Source: Seiridium cupressi (lineage: Eukaryota > Ascomycota > Sordariomycetes > Amphisphaeriales > Sporocadaceae). Taken from it: a DNA stretch of 64,000 nucleotides. Positions within the stretch are counted from its first letter, which is position 1; each line of letters opens with the position of its first letter. The translations under genes were made by a program, and so were the position numbers. The notes under the pieces were generated by a model. The model was not told the DNA's origin, ran no database searches, and saw nothing but the letters and a program-made list of their open reading frames with translations. The stretch spans positions 620,001 to 684,000 of the forward strand of contig JARVKI010000009.1 in NCBI GenBank assembly GCA_036674765.1, given 5' to 3'. This document shows positions 50,368-63,104 of the stretch, piece after piece.

Positions 50368-52400
50368 ACCTACAACACCATATGTACACAATCAACCGAA
50401 CATCAGTTTACTTGCCCCGCAATATACCCATCTACGAATCTCTCCTACATCACGGTCAACACCCGGCGTCTCTATTACACATCACTCATCTTCTACTTTG
50501 TCTCACATCCGGGGTTGGACACGAAAGAATATCTCCTACACATTTACGGGCTGTTGTACAAAAGCATATAACGGAGCTCAGCATTAGAAAAACTGGGGTT
50601 GGAACTGCCCAGGTTATTTTGTTTTTATCATGTCTTTTTTTATTTTACCATGGGCGCACCAACGGAAGGGTAGGCACAAGGGCTGCTTTGGATTGTACCA
50701 TGATTATCTGGAAGATATCACTTGTGTTTCTACATGGCATACGGATATCAGGAATTGGGAACTGGCACTTGGGGCTACGGCATCAGTCGCCCTCAGCATG
50801 GCGCTGGCAGGCTACGGAGCACGTCGTGAGAAGACGAAGGCGTTTTGACCATGACACAGATTCACGCTCTGCGTTTAGTTACTGGCTGGTTCACACTTAT
50901 GGATCAAGGGAGCCTGAAGGATACCGATTGAAGATTGGCTAGGGAAATCCCACATAGTATCTTCAACGAGCCAACGGCCCATGGAGACTGCAATAAAGTC
51001 AAATTGGCTCAAAAAACTACATACAAAGTTTCTGCTTGCCCTCATTGCGTGATCTCGTCATGGTCTCACGGCAGGTTGCCTCATCTCTAGGCCTTACCCA
51101 CAGTGACTCAACAACTCACAGCATTCTCCGGATCGGCGTCCACTCGTCCCACCTTTTGGCTCCTGCGTGCCTGGCTCTAATTAGGTAACAGTGAGCCTGT
51201 CATCAATGCTCCCCCAGACTTAGCTCGACTGCGGGAAGTCTCAAGTTTGTGGGGGAACAGACAACTCAGTGGTGGGCCATCAAAGCGTTGGGCAGGGGTT
51301 AGCGGAGTAGAGTATACACAAAGCATCGAGGCGCATGACGGTGGCTCGATAGTCGACAACAATGGGATGATTTTGACTGCTACTATCGGCCAGCTACGCT
51401 AGCTAGCCAGCCTTTCGGCGCCCCCAGATACCATTTCCGAGGGGGAGGTGGTAGAAGTTTTCCTTCAATCCGATTGTCAACATCACCTCGACATTTCGTC
51501 AACGACGAACGATGCCGAGGCTTTTTAGAGTGGATGCCTTTTCCAAGCCCGGTGCCAGATTGAAATCCTCACTAGCGAGGATGGTGATGCTTGCCGTAAG
51601 GCTTTCTGGCAAGCCAACCCCGTATCAAGACTACGGGCCGCTTGCCGGTCAAGGCTGGCGGAATATTTTGAAGCATTGAACATGTCATACATTACATAAG
51701 GTGGCCCACCTTCAGCCAGCAGCGTGTATGCCCATTCCGAGCATCCCTTAGAGAGGGCATCCATGTTGAGCGAGGAGAGCGTAATAAAATGCGCCGGTTC
51801 TACATGCAAGATCGATGAGGGTTCGAGAAGTTCCAGACCGGTCCTCATAACGTAGACACTTGTTTATGCCTGTTGCCACAGACCCAAAGCCGTGGGCTCA
51901 AGGGCTCAAACAATAAGCCATCGTCTATGTGGAAACAGGCACCATCGCTCCTAGTGAGGAGCTTATCGCCTCGAAACCAGCTGTTTGGGACTTTAGGCTG
52001 TGCTCCCCTTCTCTTAGCCATCGGTACCACGACGACTGATGACAGCGGCAACCTTTAGAGTTTTGCCGGTGAAACACATGTGTGGGCTCCGAGGCCCCGG
52101 GGGCGTGGGTGGAATGGGCGGTTTCGGTGAGGATGAATAGACTTCTATGCTAAGGCGCCCCGGTGTGGGATGGTTCCCATCCTCGCGGCATCATTGGAGG
52201 TGTTGGGGACGGTTAGGCACATGGAAGGTCTGAACTCAATCACGAAGGCTTCTGGATCTGGATTGCATCGATTCGTTTGCAAGGGGCAGAGCTTAATTAT
52301 TGTGCAAAAAAGGTGAGACCCTCGCCGGAAATCGGGGACCTGACTGCAGGAACCGTGAATCAAACATTTCTATGCCACATGGAGCGAGCGAGCGAGCAAC

Positions 52401-52418
52401 TTTTTTTTTTTTTTTTTT
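52401..52418 (+). repeat. T18 homopolymer
   Basis: A run of 18 T follows a short CGAG repeat. An equal-length run lies 720 bp further right. Confidence 0.85.
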
Positions 52419-53120
52419 CCTTCCTTGTTTGGGTTCGAGACCCAAATCCCCCCCCTTTCGAGCTTAATCGGGATGGACATGGAATTGGCATGTCTGATTT
52501 GCTCGACTTGGTAAAAAGTTCATCTTTGCTATGCAGGCGCGAGAAAATTTTCAACAGAGTCTCGAACGTTATAACTCAACATGGGCACCCTCGTACGATG
52601 GCCGGGGCCTTTCATTCCCCGAACGGTAGGTATGCTGCGCTGGCGCCTCGGGGAACGGCCTTTTCTGCCCCCAATCCTAGCTTCTCATGCAATACTACAT
52701 CGCTCTCCAGAAATGCTACCGTCTATGCGCGTAGACTTGCACTTACTGTAATTACACCGGCTTTCGCCTCTTTTCTCGCCTGATTCTCTTGTTTCAAGCG
52801 ACGAGCAAATTTTTTCTGTCTTTTGTCTTGGAATCCTTGGAGGAGAGCCATGTTTCGACCGGTCAATGCGATACTCTGACACCGGTGCCTCTAAAATTGT
52901 CCTTGTCAACTGCTCCCGTCGCTCTGCACGCACGTGCGAGGCAGCGGCATTGGATGCGGACAACTGAAGAGCGCCCTTGACGTGCTAGCACAACCCAGCC
53001 GCGTCGCCTTATGGACGCCTTGAAGATAGTCGCTGTGTACGGCCGTCCCAAGCCAGGCGTATGTAGCAAGGTGCTATCGTTGTCCTCACCTACCCACGTT
53101 CCCAGACGGCACAGCAGTGG

Positions 53121-53138
53121 TTTTTTTTTTTTTTTTTT
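53121..53138 (+). repeat. T18 homopolymer
   Basis: This is the second run of 18 T, in otherwise mixed sequence. Confidence 0.85.
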
Positions 53139-56007
53139 ACCTCTGAACTAGTTTTCAGCTGCGTAGAACTTCCATCCCATTCTTTCATTGTTTCCCCGAC
53201 GACAATTAAGTTCAGAGGTCTCAAGCCGCCCGTGGGGGTTCAGCAAGAGCCATGGACTACGGCGAGGCAAAACCATATCGCTGTAATTATGCTTCCGTCA
53301 AGGATGGCACAAGCTGCATAAAGTTTCGGAGCACGGGAGAGCAACAAAAGATCGCGATCTTGAGTTGCATTCTCACTACTGGACCCCCACCACAATAACA
53401 GCAACACGTCTGAAGTCTGTGCTATTCTGGTTATTTGTTACTGCTCCACCGTCGAATATGCCATCCGTCCAGGCCCAGTAAATATTGAGCCGTCTGCCAT
53501 GCTTTGCTATGAACCATTGTCCATCTCTTTATGGAACGGGTTCTGCAAGTCTGTTTCAGATACTCGAGTTGGCCAATGACTGTGCGCCCATGCATTACCT
53601 AATGCCACAAGAGCGCCTCAACTCCCGCAGCCCCAGTTATCTCGGATAATTTTCAGCACACCCTTGTTGTTGCCCTGGCCAGGGATTCTCCTTTCAGCTC
53701 CCAGCGCAAACCTTCGCAAGCAGCATTGCCTTGCCAGCCTCGATTGGCCTCGCTTGGAGACATTTTTCCATCTGCGCAGACCAAATCATGCAAGGAAGGT
53801 GCTGGGCGACTACAGGATCGATCGGCAACGCAATGCAGCTCGCGGAGGAAGCGGAATGAATTTGAGTGAATTGAGCACATTTGCGTCATCAACGTCGTCG
53901 TCAGACTTGCTTCTCAGGTTCCATTTGACCCATTCTTCCCGCTCCCGCGTCCGGGTCCGATTTGATTGCCGCGCGCAAGGGGTAGGTCATTACGGGACGA
54001 CAAGGACCACGATGAAACCCGCGACTCCTCTCGGGTTCGTCAAGTTTCTTCCGGCGACGTGGGCCTGTGAAAGGACACTCGTTCCAGAACTGCAGGACGC
54101 TTCATGGGAATGTGGTTTGGGCCCTTTTAGCCCCATGTTTGGGCCAATTGTGTCAAACCTCACGTAGATTGGGCCATACAGCCATGGAACCCTTTTGCCA
54201 ACGTGTCAGCCTTTGATTCCACAAGGCAGCAAGAGCATGCTGAACAACATTCCAATGGCCAAGACCTTTTGTTGTTGGGTCAGCTCGTTGCCAAGTCTCG
54301 TTTCTCGTTGGCTCTCGGTGGAGCGGCTCCTCCTATGCCACGTTCCAAGACTCTTCTTTGCGGAAGCTCAGCCTTGCTTCTTATTTTCCGCCAATACGGC
54401 AGGCGAAGTTATGCATGTTCCATTCTCTCCAATGGCCCCCGCGGGCATGGCCTGCTGCAAACGTATTGTGCACTCGCTGTCCGCTCTCCGACGGGGAAGC
54501 CTGTCTTTCTGCCCCACGATCTAGCCTGTGATCCGAAGATCATATCATTGACAGGGGCCAGATGGCATGATGAAGAGACTTGAGATCCCCTGTGACACGC
54601 GATCTAACACTTGGCCAATTACGGAGGATCCGCTCTGTTCACTAAGAGGAGCCGATTACCGATGAGGCATCACTGCATGAAAGAAGGCCAGAGCCAAGAA
54701 AACGCATAGCAAATTGGCATGTCCTCTTCCTAAGGCCGTTTCTGCTCGGATGTTCTTAGGTAAGAGGCAGTAAAAAGGTCAAAATATAATCCACTAACAA
54801 GGATTTTGACTGGAAGATTAGGCCACAGCCTTATGGAGCTACTGTGGAAAGTAGACTGGGTCTGTTTGACAGCTCGATCTCCCTTTCTGCCCTTGAAACG
54901 ATACACATACCTATGTAGATGCGTTGTCATTTTTTTTCTTCTTCCCCGAGCTTTGACTTATGGGACTATGCAGAAATTACTATGCAAGCACATGGTAAAC
55001 TCTATGTTGAGTTATGCGGGACCCACCTATAGTGACTCCAGCAGAATCAGGTTTGAATCCCTTTTGCGAAAATTTTCAAGTAACACAGTCATGACGAATG
55101 AAACTGAAAAGAGATTATCTCCAGTTTTTCTGTCTCTATCTTTTTCTACTGCCGGAACTCAGAGGACTTCATTCCATGGGACTCAGTCAAGGGTATCACG
55201 ATGCCGGGTCGTTGCCGGTTGGCTGAATCTCGCCGTACAACCATATCGCAACATCACAGCATGACACCTCTTACTATACTCGCTCTACAAGCAATTGTGC
55301 AACGTACGTGGTTCCAGGGGGATTTTCTCCGATGCAGAGTAGTGCCCAAACGACAAATGTTGCGCCCGAAGCGGGAAAGACTGTGCAGAATTGCAACCGT
55401 GATACTTGTAACCATTGTGGAGTCATTGAAATCCAAGCAGAAGTTTTCTTCAACAGACGTTGGGTTCCGGCGGCAGGCAGAGCAAGACACGTTTCCATAA
55501 AAACACGGGCTTATTTGCGTCAACTGTGGATAACTAAATGTAGGCAGATACACGCCTCTTACGGCTAAAAAAGTGAGTCAACTTTCCGCCTACCACGCCG
55601 GGGGCTTGATTGTATTAAAAGAACAGACCAAGTCTCCGCGGGTGTGCACCTAGTTGCCTACAGAAACGCCGCTGTGGTTTTCACAGAAATGGAAGCTAGA
55701 AGGAAGATGCAAAGAACATTGAACGCAAAGCGGCCCGTCCGCCGACGCCCAGTGGAATAGCTTTCCAGACTTTGACCACTTGTGGATTCATTTTAGACAA
55801 TGAGGGCTAGTTATGTACATGAGGGCTACTGGCGATAATGAGCGACCCAAACTTTTCAAAATGACTCGGCTACGATCTGCAGTGGAATAGAATTAATTTC
55901 AGGGTCACTCTGAAAATGCGTCGCACTGTAGGATTAAACTAATTGGACACGAGGTTCGGTGGGCGACGCAATTCCAACGCGTTCGGGTAAGCGGTAAGCA
56001 GTCCATA

Positions 56008-57103
56008 TCATGGCTCGAGAGGTGACAGAGCCTCAAAGCCCGTGGCAATGACCTCCTCGCCGCCCGCCATCATGAACTCGTACTCCAAATCAGACTGCGC
56101 CTCTCGGTACAGCGCATTCTTCTCGCTGGCCATCTTGAAGTTGTATGCCGCCTCCTCGTCGCTGATGATGTTCTTCTTGAGCCCGCCGGCGGCAGCTGCT
56201 GCCTCGACCTGAAGCTGGATCTGGCATCCACGATCGAGCAAGCCAAACATAAACCCGGCCTCATCTACCGTCCACCCCACTGTCAACAGACCATGGTTCA
56301 TCAAAATGGCACCCTTGTTGTGGTCACCCAGTGCGTCGGCAATCCTCTCCCCTTCGTCTGACGCGAATACAATACCACCGTAGTTTGCATACACCGCGTG
56401 CGCGTTGTGGAAGTTGCAGATATCCTGGCTCAGCATCTCCAGTGGTTTGGCAAACACGCTCCAGGCCCTTCCTGCGTTGGTGTGGAGGTGGCAGATGGCG
56501 TGGATGTCGTGCGGCCTACGCTTATGGATGGCGCTGTGAATAAGGAACCCTGCCGAGTTGGCGGGCCGGGTGGTGTTGCCGCCGGCGATCCGCCCCGTGT
56601 GAATGTCCAGGCAGATCATGTCGCCGGCGGTCAGGCAACCGAAGTGCCGCCCCAGTGGGTTCATCCACATCAGGTGTTCGTGCTCCGGGTCCCGCACCGA
56701 GATGTGGCCCGACATGCCTTCGGTGAAGCCCTGACGGGCTACGAAGCGGAAGGTTGCCGCCATGTGCGTCAGGATGTGCTTGCGCTCCTCGACGAAGTTC
56801 GAGAATGTAGGAATGCCTACGACAAGTCAATGTTAAGTTTCAACTCCCAAGGGTAGAGCGACTCCATGTTGAGAGCCCCCACACCACTAGCCGTTATGTG
56901 TCTATGAGAGACTATAGTATCTATGACGGTGGACCAGCACTGAACGTCGAGGACTTACCCGGCAGAGCAGTTCCATGAGAGATGGCCTCCAGCGGCGTCT
57001 TCTCCAAGCCAGCTCTCGGAGCTTGATCATCCACGGGCTTTTGGCCCAACACCTTGCTCGGGAGTGAGCTGGGGAAGACCTCCGAGATCGCAGACGGCGC
57101 CAT
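56008..57103 (-). CDS. Class II aldolase/adducin-domain protein
   Basis: Exon 1 is 57103-56959 and exon 2 is 56816-56008, joined across a 142-bp intron (GTAAGT ... CGTAG) to give 317 aa. The domain fills residues ~60-290: GFTEGMSGHISVRDPE, NPLGRHFG, AGDMICLD, the metal-binding CHLHTNAG, and a second metal His in MNHGLLTVG. The position of the catalytic Glu of fuculose-phosphate aldolase is Gly (NSAGFLIH), as in the fungal adducin-type branch that includes fission yeast Mug14, so classical aldolase activity is unlikely. The role is unknown. The start (MAPSAISEV) lies ~75 bp downstream of a TATAAA. The C-terminal tail is short. Confidence 0.92.
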
Positions 57104-58578
57104 GGTGAAAGATAATGCCAAGTGCAGATAATTGACCAAGAAATGACAGAGGCGTTTATGTTTCTAGGCTGGCTTTGTTTATATCACAAATCTAGACACC
57201 GTCAGGTTGAAGAGTGAAGAAACAGTGCCTAGGAGTTGGAATCGATTGATCTGTAACCGGAAGGCGCAGATAGGTAGGTTCGGAGCCGCCACCCGGCCGG
57301 CTGCCGATCCGACGCTCATAGCGGAGCTCCCACACCAAGTATGCCCCCGGACGATTTTGGCGTCTGATGCTGAAATAAGCAGGTCCTACCGATATCTTGC
57401 ATGGTGCTATAATGGCCTACTGTCGTCTACACCAATGTTGAAGAGGAGTTGATGTAGAAAATGAAATAGCTTGCATTCAGTCATGTTTCAATATTTACCA
57501 CTTGCGCAAGCTGCTGTCTAGACTGGGTGATTCCTCTAATGCTATCGAAGCTTATGGCGATGTGGTTATCAGACACGCCTCATGCTTACAGAACAGTTTA
57601 CAGCATCGTCAATCGGCTTCAGTTCTGCCATTTGTTTGGTAACCGTCTCTGGTGATGGGCCATATCATATGTGGCAAAAGGCAAGTATGTCTCAGACACT
57701 CGATGATAAGCTTGTAGTAAAAAGCGAACTTCATACTCAGATGTACAGGTTGAATATGCCTAATTGAGTCAATACTCTAATGAAGTCTTCATCTATTAGG
57801 GCTACCAAACAAATGGAAGGTCATCGCATTCGACGAACCTTGACTGCTTGAATACATCACCTTGGGAGATGCACTGGACTCATATCCTTTGGGCTTGGTT
57901 CTTGACCAGCGCAGCGGTTAGAAAAGCGAAGACATACGCCTCTTGTAAGGCCATATTTTGATACCTCTTTCGAAGATCCAGTAGAAGTGAGACCTCAAAT
58001 GACGTGTGCTGCGTCTCGTTCTGGTTGAGCCATCGAGCACCCTGTAGCATGGAAATTGTGGAAATCATGGAAATTATGGTAGAATCCTAGGCTTTATTGG
58101 ACTATATGAATGATCATTGGATATAATGAGATAAATTACGACTGCGACATGATACATAATAAATTATAATAGACCACTTTGCCAGAGTATGAAAGGTTTA
58201 TGTGCAGTTGCAAGTGACTGTTTCGCATGACTGTCTGTCTATCACCTGTCGGACAGCTGCGTTTGGCTCAGGATCCGTCAAACCTGTGATTGCACACATG
58301 TGATAGCCCGGCTGAACGGTAAAAATTTATTCCAGGCATTGCGAACTCCACTGTATGGCTCTCTGCCAATTGGGATCACCGGGAAATCCCGCTAGCACTT
58401 GGCCGGGCGGACAAAGCTCAACCGGGACAGCTGTGTTTTTTGTAAATGATAGCATCGTGCAGCGCATCTAATAAACACCTCGTCAAACCTCTAATCGCTC
58501 AGCCGCCAACGAGACTCGTCCCGTGGCCGACTTCCATCAATTCTCCCTGGTCCTCCTCGAGCTCAGCCTCTAATCAAT
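57104..58578. other. Divergent promoter, aldolase-family / succinyl-CoA ligase genes
   Basis: About 1.5 kb between two divergent genes. It holds the TATA motif of the aldolase-family gene and, from about 58440, the CT-rich leader of the ligase gene. No other coding region is supported. Confidence 0.5.
57178..57183 (-). promoter_or_regulatory. TATA box of aldolase-family gene
   Basis: TATAAA on the minus strand lies ~75 bp upstream of the ATG at 57103, a sensible position for a short fungal leader. Confidence 0.45.
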
Positions 58579-60106
58579 ATGTTCAAGCTTGCTCGCAGCA
58601 GAGCTGCGGCTACGGCCTTCCGATCAGCTGCCAAGGTAAGTGCGAGAGATATCGCCAAAACCTGCGACCTGCCATGGACCATGTCAAGATAAAGCTAACA
58701 ACACGCCGTGCAGCCCGCCTCCAGATTCCCCAGCCTTGCCCAGCAACAAAGAAGGAATCTGAGCATCCACGAGTATCTCTCGGCCGACCTCCTGCGCAAG
58801 GTAAATAGATAAGAACGCCGCCCACTTGACATGAAACCTCCTAATCACCCCCTGTGCAGTATGGCATCGACGTTCCCAAGGGCTCCAACGCCTCGACGGC
58901 CGCTGAGGCCGAGCAGATCGCCAAAGACATTGGAGGCGAGGACATGGTTATCAAGGCCCAGGTTCTGGCTGGTGGCCGTGGAAAGGGTAGCTTCGACAAC
59001 GGCCTGAAGGGTGGTGTCCGCGTTATTTACTCCCCGACCGAGGCCAAGATGTTCGCTGAGCAGATGATCGGCCACAAGCTCATCACCAAGCAGACCGGTG
59101 CGGCTGGCCGCCTCTGCAACTCAGTCTACATCTGCGAGCGCAAGTTCGCCCGCAGAGAATTCTACCTCGCTGTCTTGATGGACCGTGCTTCCCAGGGACC
59201 TGTCATCGTCTCCTCCTCGCAGGGTGGCATGGATATCGAGGGTGTCGCCAAGGAGAACCCTGATGCTATCAACACCAACTACATCGACATCAACGTTGGT
59301 GTTACCGACGAGATTGCCCGCGAGATCGCCACCAAGCTGGGATTCAGCGAGCAGTGCATTGAGGAGGCCAAGGACACCATCCAGAAGCTGTACAAGATCT
59401 TCCTCGAGAAGGACGCTACTCAGATCGAGATCAACCCTCTTTCCGAGACCTCGGACCATAAGGTTATGTGCATGGATGCCAAATTTGGCTTCGATGACAA
59501 TGCCGACTACCGTCAAAAGGAGGTTTTCACGTGGCGCGATACCACCCAGGAGGACGCCGAGGAGGTCCGTGCCGCTGAGTCCGGCCTGAACTTCATCAAG
59601 CTGGACGGTGACATCGGCTGCCTGGTCAACGGCGCTGGTCTTGCCATGGCTACCATGGACATCATCAAGCTGAACGGTGGTCAGCCTGCCAACTTCTTGG
59701 ATGTTGGCGGTGGTGCTACCCCTGCGGCTATCAAGGAGGCTTTCGAGCTCATCACCAGCGATCCCAAGGTTACTGCTATTTTCGTCAACATCTTCGGTGG
59801 TATTGTCCGATGTGATGCTATTGCCCACGGTCTTATCAGCACTGTCAAGGCCCTTAACCTCAAGATCCCCATCATCGCCCGTCTGCAAGGAACCAACATG
59901 GACCAGGCTCACCAGCTCATCAACGACTCTGGAATGAAGATCTTCTCGATCGATGACCTTCAAAGCGCCGCCGAGAGGGCCGTACAGCTCTCCAAGGTTG
60001 TGAAGATGGGTAAGCTAGATTCTCCCAATGATCCCATGGCCAATCGCTAACATACATCCCAGCACGTGATATTGATGTCGGCGTTGAGTTCAGCTTGGGT
60101 ATCTAA
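58579..60106 (+). CDS. Succinate-CoA ligase beta subunit, mitochondrial
   Basis: Four exons (58579-58635, 58714-58800, 58860-60009, 60063-60106) give 445 aa. With the alpha subunit it makes succinate, CoA and NTP from succinyl-CoA in the citric acid cycle. The first ~38 residues are Arg/Ala/Ser-rich without acids (MFKLARSRAAATAFRSAAK...), a mitochondrial targeting sequence; maturation probably occurs near RRNLSIHEY. The ATP-grasp domain has KAQVLAGGRGKG, IEINPLSE and the Asp of CMDAKFGFDD. The C-terminal CoA-ligase half has LVNGAGLAMATMD, FLDVGGGA and FVNIFGGIVRCD. ADP versus GDP specificity cannot be judged by eye. Introns are 53-78 bp; the last has a CGCTAACA branch point, and the final exon codes only 14 full residues (RDIDVGVEFSLGI). 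Confidence 0.97.
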
Positions 60107-60517
60107 AGGATGGGCATCAATTTAGTAAACTGTACTAACTTTTTCAGACACGATAACCTAGGAAGGGATGTGCGATAAGAAGGCTGTGCATTAGAATTGG
60201 GCGGGTCTGTGGTTGATTGCATCGCATGCATTCGTGTATTTCCTTGTTCGCAGCTATGCATAATGATCATACTGAATACCCTGTGAAAGATGGCTGCCAC
60301 TTTGCTTGTCATCATGAGCACTCGTTTCCCCTGACTTCAGCATATACAACACAACTCCCTTCGATCATCGTAGCTATCAGAAGAAAACACTCCTACCTAA
60401 GCCACATGAGGCTTTGACTAGACACCAGGGCGCTTCTTCGCACCACTACAAGCGTCAGACGTACTCGAACTGATTCACTGTGTTCGATCCATCCATCATC
60501 AGTACGCCGCATCTAAG
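60107..60517. other. Convergent 3' flanks
   Basis: This 0.4 kb lies between the ligase gene (+) and the small membrane-protein gene (-). Nothing beyond presumed UTR sequence is seen. Confidence 0.5.
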
Positions 60518-61183
60518 TTATCGTTGCGGGGCAACATTCCAACTTCTGAAGCATGGCACATTTTCATACCAAATAGGAGGAGGTCTAGGCATTCGCTCGA
60601 AGTTGACGTAATGCTGAAACACCAGGCCACCGGCAAGAACGAAAAGCACGCCGCTAACAAAGACGATAATTGTTGCATAAAAGCCGAGCAGTACTATCAG
60701 TCCAAGCACGCCCAGGACAGTATCCAACACGCCTTCAGTGGTTATGGTGCGGCCTGGGATCGCTTGACCGGCGGCCGTCATGAGACTCGCTAAGTATTCA
60801 ACGCCAGCTCTGACTGTCTCCAGGATCATCATTATCAAAGCAAGCAACCCCGTCGTTTCCGTTTCCTCGGCTTCATCGCCCTTGCTTCCGTCAAAAGCCC
60901 GGTTCCACCAGTGTGCCTGTGTCTCGCGCCAAAGCCTCTCCCGCTCCGAGCATGGCCCTTGCTGTCGGATCCGCAGGCCTGACTGGCGCAAGGGGGGTCC
61001 GGTTATGAAGCTCGCTCCCACGAAGGGGTAGAATGGCCGTTCGGATGGTATGTATGCCAAGTCTTGCCAGAACCGGCTTGGGGGATAGTCGGGCCAGGTA
61101 TTTCTGTCCCAGGCTGATAATGGGGCTGCGCAGTCTGAAGATGATGTCAATTCTGTTGTTATGGGCATCTCTAATGTGACCAT
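60518..61183 (-). CDS. Hypothetical small membrane protein
   Basis: This single exon encodes 221 aa with no family recognised. The N-terminal half (1-110) is soluble-looking, Trp/Pro/Arg-rich (WDRNTWPDYPPSRFWQDLAY, and PFVGASFITGPPLRQ), then an acidic stretch (GDEAEETET). A weak hydrophobic helix (about 112-125) precedes a strong ~40-residue hydrophobic region (about 151-190) long enough for two membrane-spanning helices. The tail HYVNFERMPRPPP is polar. A TATATAA lies ~180 bp upstream on the same strand and ATG 61183 is the first of the frame, which supports a real gene. Function and location are unknown. Confidence 0.65.
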   Translation of the reverse strand: MVTLEMPITTELTSSSDCAAPLSAWDRNTWPDYPPSRFWQDLAYIPSERPFYPFVGASFITGPPLRQSGLRIRQQGPCSERERLWRETQAHWWNRAFDGSKGDEAEETETTGLLALIMMILETVRAGVEYLASLMTAAGQAIPGRTITTEGVLDTVLGVLGLIVLLGFYATIIVFVSGVLFVLAGGLVFQHYVNFERMPRPPPIWYENVPCFRSWNVAPQR

Positions 61184-61360
61184 TGTAGTAAGGTCTAAGA
61201 AGCTGAGTTTATGTGGGCTGGATCTAGTGATGGAGATTCCCTGCGTGATTGATTCTTAAGATGTTTGACTAAGATGCTGGTTTGGTACGGAGATGAGGTA
61301 TTCGAGCATGATTCTTTTGGATATGGACTAGATCTGGACGGATACATCTCACTCTGGTAT

Positions 61361-61368
61361 TTATATAA
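61361..61368 (-). promoter_or_regulatory. TATA box of the small membrane-protein gene
   Basis: TTATATAA lies ~180 bp upstream of the ATG at 61183, read on the minus strand as CTTATATAAATACC. Confidence 0.4.
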
Positions 61369-63097
61369 GCCTCTTCGACTGTTGTGCAGGTCCTATAACA
61401 CGATCCAGCTGGCTCATGTTCTGAGACATTGTAGTCTATATGTACTTCTTTCATTTTCCGATTTGATCGGTACGCTGAACATCAAGAAGAGGAGGACAAG
61501 CCCTTCGTTCTAACTTCGGTTGATTATGAGGAGAGGAGAAGGCCATGGCCGATATACTTGAATCACTTTCAACGGTCGTGTTCTCCTCTTTGTCCCAAAT
61601 ACTGGATGTCAAGGGATTCAGACGGACACAAAGGATTAGTTCTATATTCAATAGAACAGACTAAAGAACAATTGCAGCATTTCGTGCCAAAACTGTTCCT
61701 TATCCCTTGTCCCACCATACAACCATATACCACGCGACACTGGAAGTAATCGGTTGTTGCGTCTGAGAAAGAGAGACCCGTGAACAAAGAGATTCAGGTA
61801 CTTGGAAGCCTCTGTAGAAGAGTCTCTCGTGGGGTTTTAATTATGGCAGGTAGTGATATTCTACTTCATTCCGAGATGCCCCGACCACATATTATCGTGC
61901 AATATTCCTTTTCTTCACCTTTCTATTTGTCCGAAAGTTTCCGCCCAGCTGGATTATTTCACTAGTGGCCGGGGCGTTCCTGGAACTAAATCTTTGCTAG
62001 GACCATGGGAGCTCTGACACTGGAGCGGATCAACGGAGACATGTTGAGATGCATCAGATAATGTAGTTGAATGTTCCGCTGAGCAAAGAATTCATGCAAT
62101 ATGATCCTCTGTCCCGAGGCTAAGCACAAGCGCCTATTTCCCCCGACGAATTGCACGGCCGGAAAGCCCGAGAGACGAAGTAGTGTGTTTCGGTGAAGTG
62201 TTGGACACGACAGTCGGCGTGAGTTTCTGGCTCAATAATCCTACCATCGACGGATCTTTCCACATTCAGACGAGCCAGAGTGCTTGAAAGTGGCTCAAGC
62301 GTAAATATATACGTAGTTGTGTCACCGCTATCATATGTCTTGTGCCATCCCTATACTACGCAATAATCCCACGGTGGGTTCTATAAATGAGCCAACTCAT
62401 ATGTATCACGCTGGTCTGCCTTTAAGTTGGGGGCTGTTGGTAGCCCACCAGCCCTACAAGGAGTGCTATTAATCAAACGAGGTTGGAGGCGGCTGCAGGA
62501 TTCGCCCAACCAGGGCCGGGCTTCTTGAAGACGCCTTCGGATCCGACCCCACGGGGTTGGACCTCTGCATTGGACTGTAAACGGAGATCTGCAAGGCTGC
62601 GATCCAACGTTAGTGCATATCGATGTTCAGTTACAAATATAGACAATGGCAACGGTGAAGTAGCGGGTTGGGTAATGTCCCACATCTGCCTCTGGAGATT
62701 CCCGCCAATTTCCTTCTACCCGCGGTATGCAGCCCGTGTGCACCCTTGGCCAGGCCCAGGTGCCGAGCAAGGCGTCGGCAGCCACCGTGTCTGGCGCCGC
62801 AAGCATCAACTTGGCGGACCCGAGTTAGTGGAGCCAAGCGAATCGGTAACCGTCAGCTATCATAATGCATGCAAGCTAGGGGACTCTATAATCAGCAGTG
62901 GACCTTGGCCACGGTGGTCTAGATTGATCCGAAACGGCGAAGATGTCTCCTCGAATTTGCCCTGCTACGGTTATCTTCGATGCGAGCATGTGGTGTGACC
63001 GTGGGATGGTATGCATGTGGTTTAGAATGCATGTTGGCCCCCTGCGCCGAATTTAGCAACCCGCAACCTGCCGATTGCACCTAAATTGTCGACTTAA

Positions 63098-63104
63098 TAT
63101 ATAA
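63098..63104 (+). promoter_or_regulatory. TATA box upstream of candidate small gene
   Basis: TATATAA followed by purines; about 240 nt of C/A-rich sequence without a single ATG follow before the ATG at 63345. Confidence 0.45.

Larger units (their letters stand above)
50368..56007. other. 5.6-kb region without recognisable genes
   Basis: The first ~600 bp are probably the ECL1-type gene's 3' UTR. Two separate runs of exactly 18 T occur at 52401-52418 and 53121-53138. Nearby DNA (52.3-54.6 kb) is pyrimidine-rich like fungal promoter or leader sequence, but no matching coding region was found. ORFs of 90-170 codons here have no recognisable content. Confidence 0.5.

Noticed and set aside
50076..50942. 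288-codon plus-strand ORF overlapping the ECL1-type gene
   Set aside because: Its first part is a frame shadow of the ECL1-type coding sequence and the rest reads as UTR-like sequence without a domain.
52430..52450. T-arm-like sequence TTGGG-TTCGAGA-CCCAA
   Set aside because: A 5-bp stem and 7-nt loop exist, but no matching D-arm, anticodon arm or acceptor stem lies upstream.
53664..54167. 167-codon plus-strand ORF
   Set aside because: No domain or intron signals, and other frames are equally open nearby.
56070..56856. ORFs on both strands overlapping the aldolase-family gene
   Set aside because: They are GC-rich frame shadows of the clear class II aldolase-type coding sequence.
59121..59963. 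280-codon ORF antisense to the succinyl-CoA ligase gene
   Set aside because: It mirrors the codon bias of a highly expressed gene on the other strand; the sense protein is unmistakable and the antisense product matches nothing.
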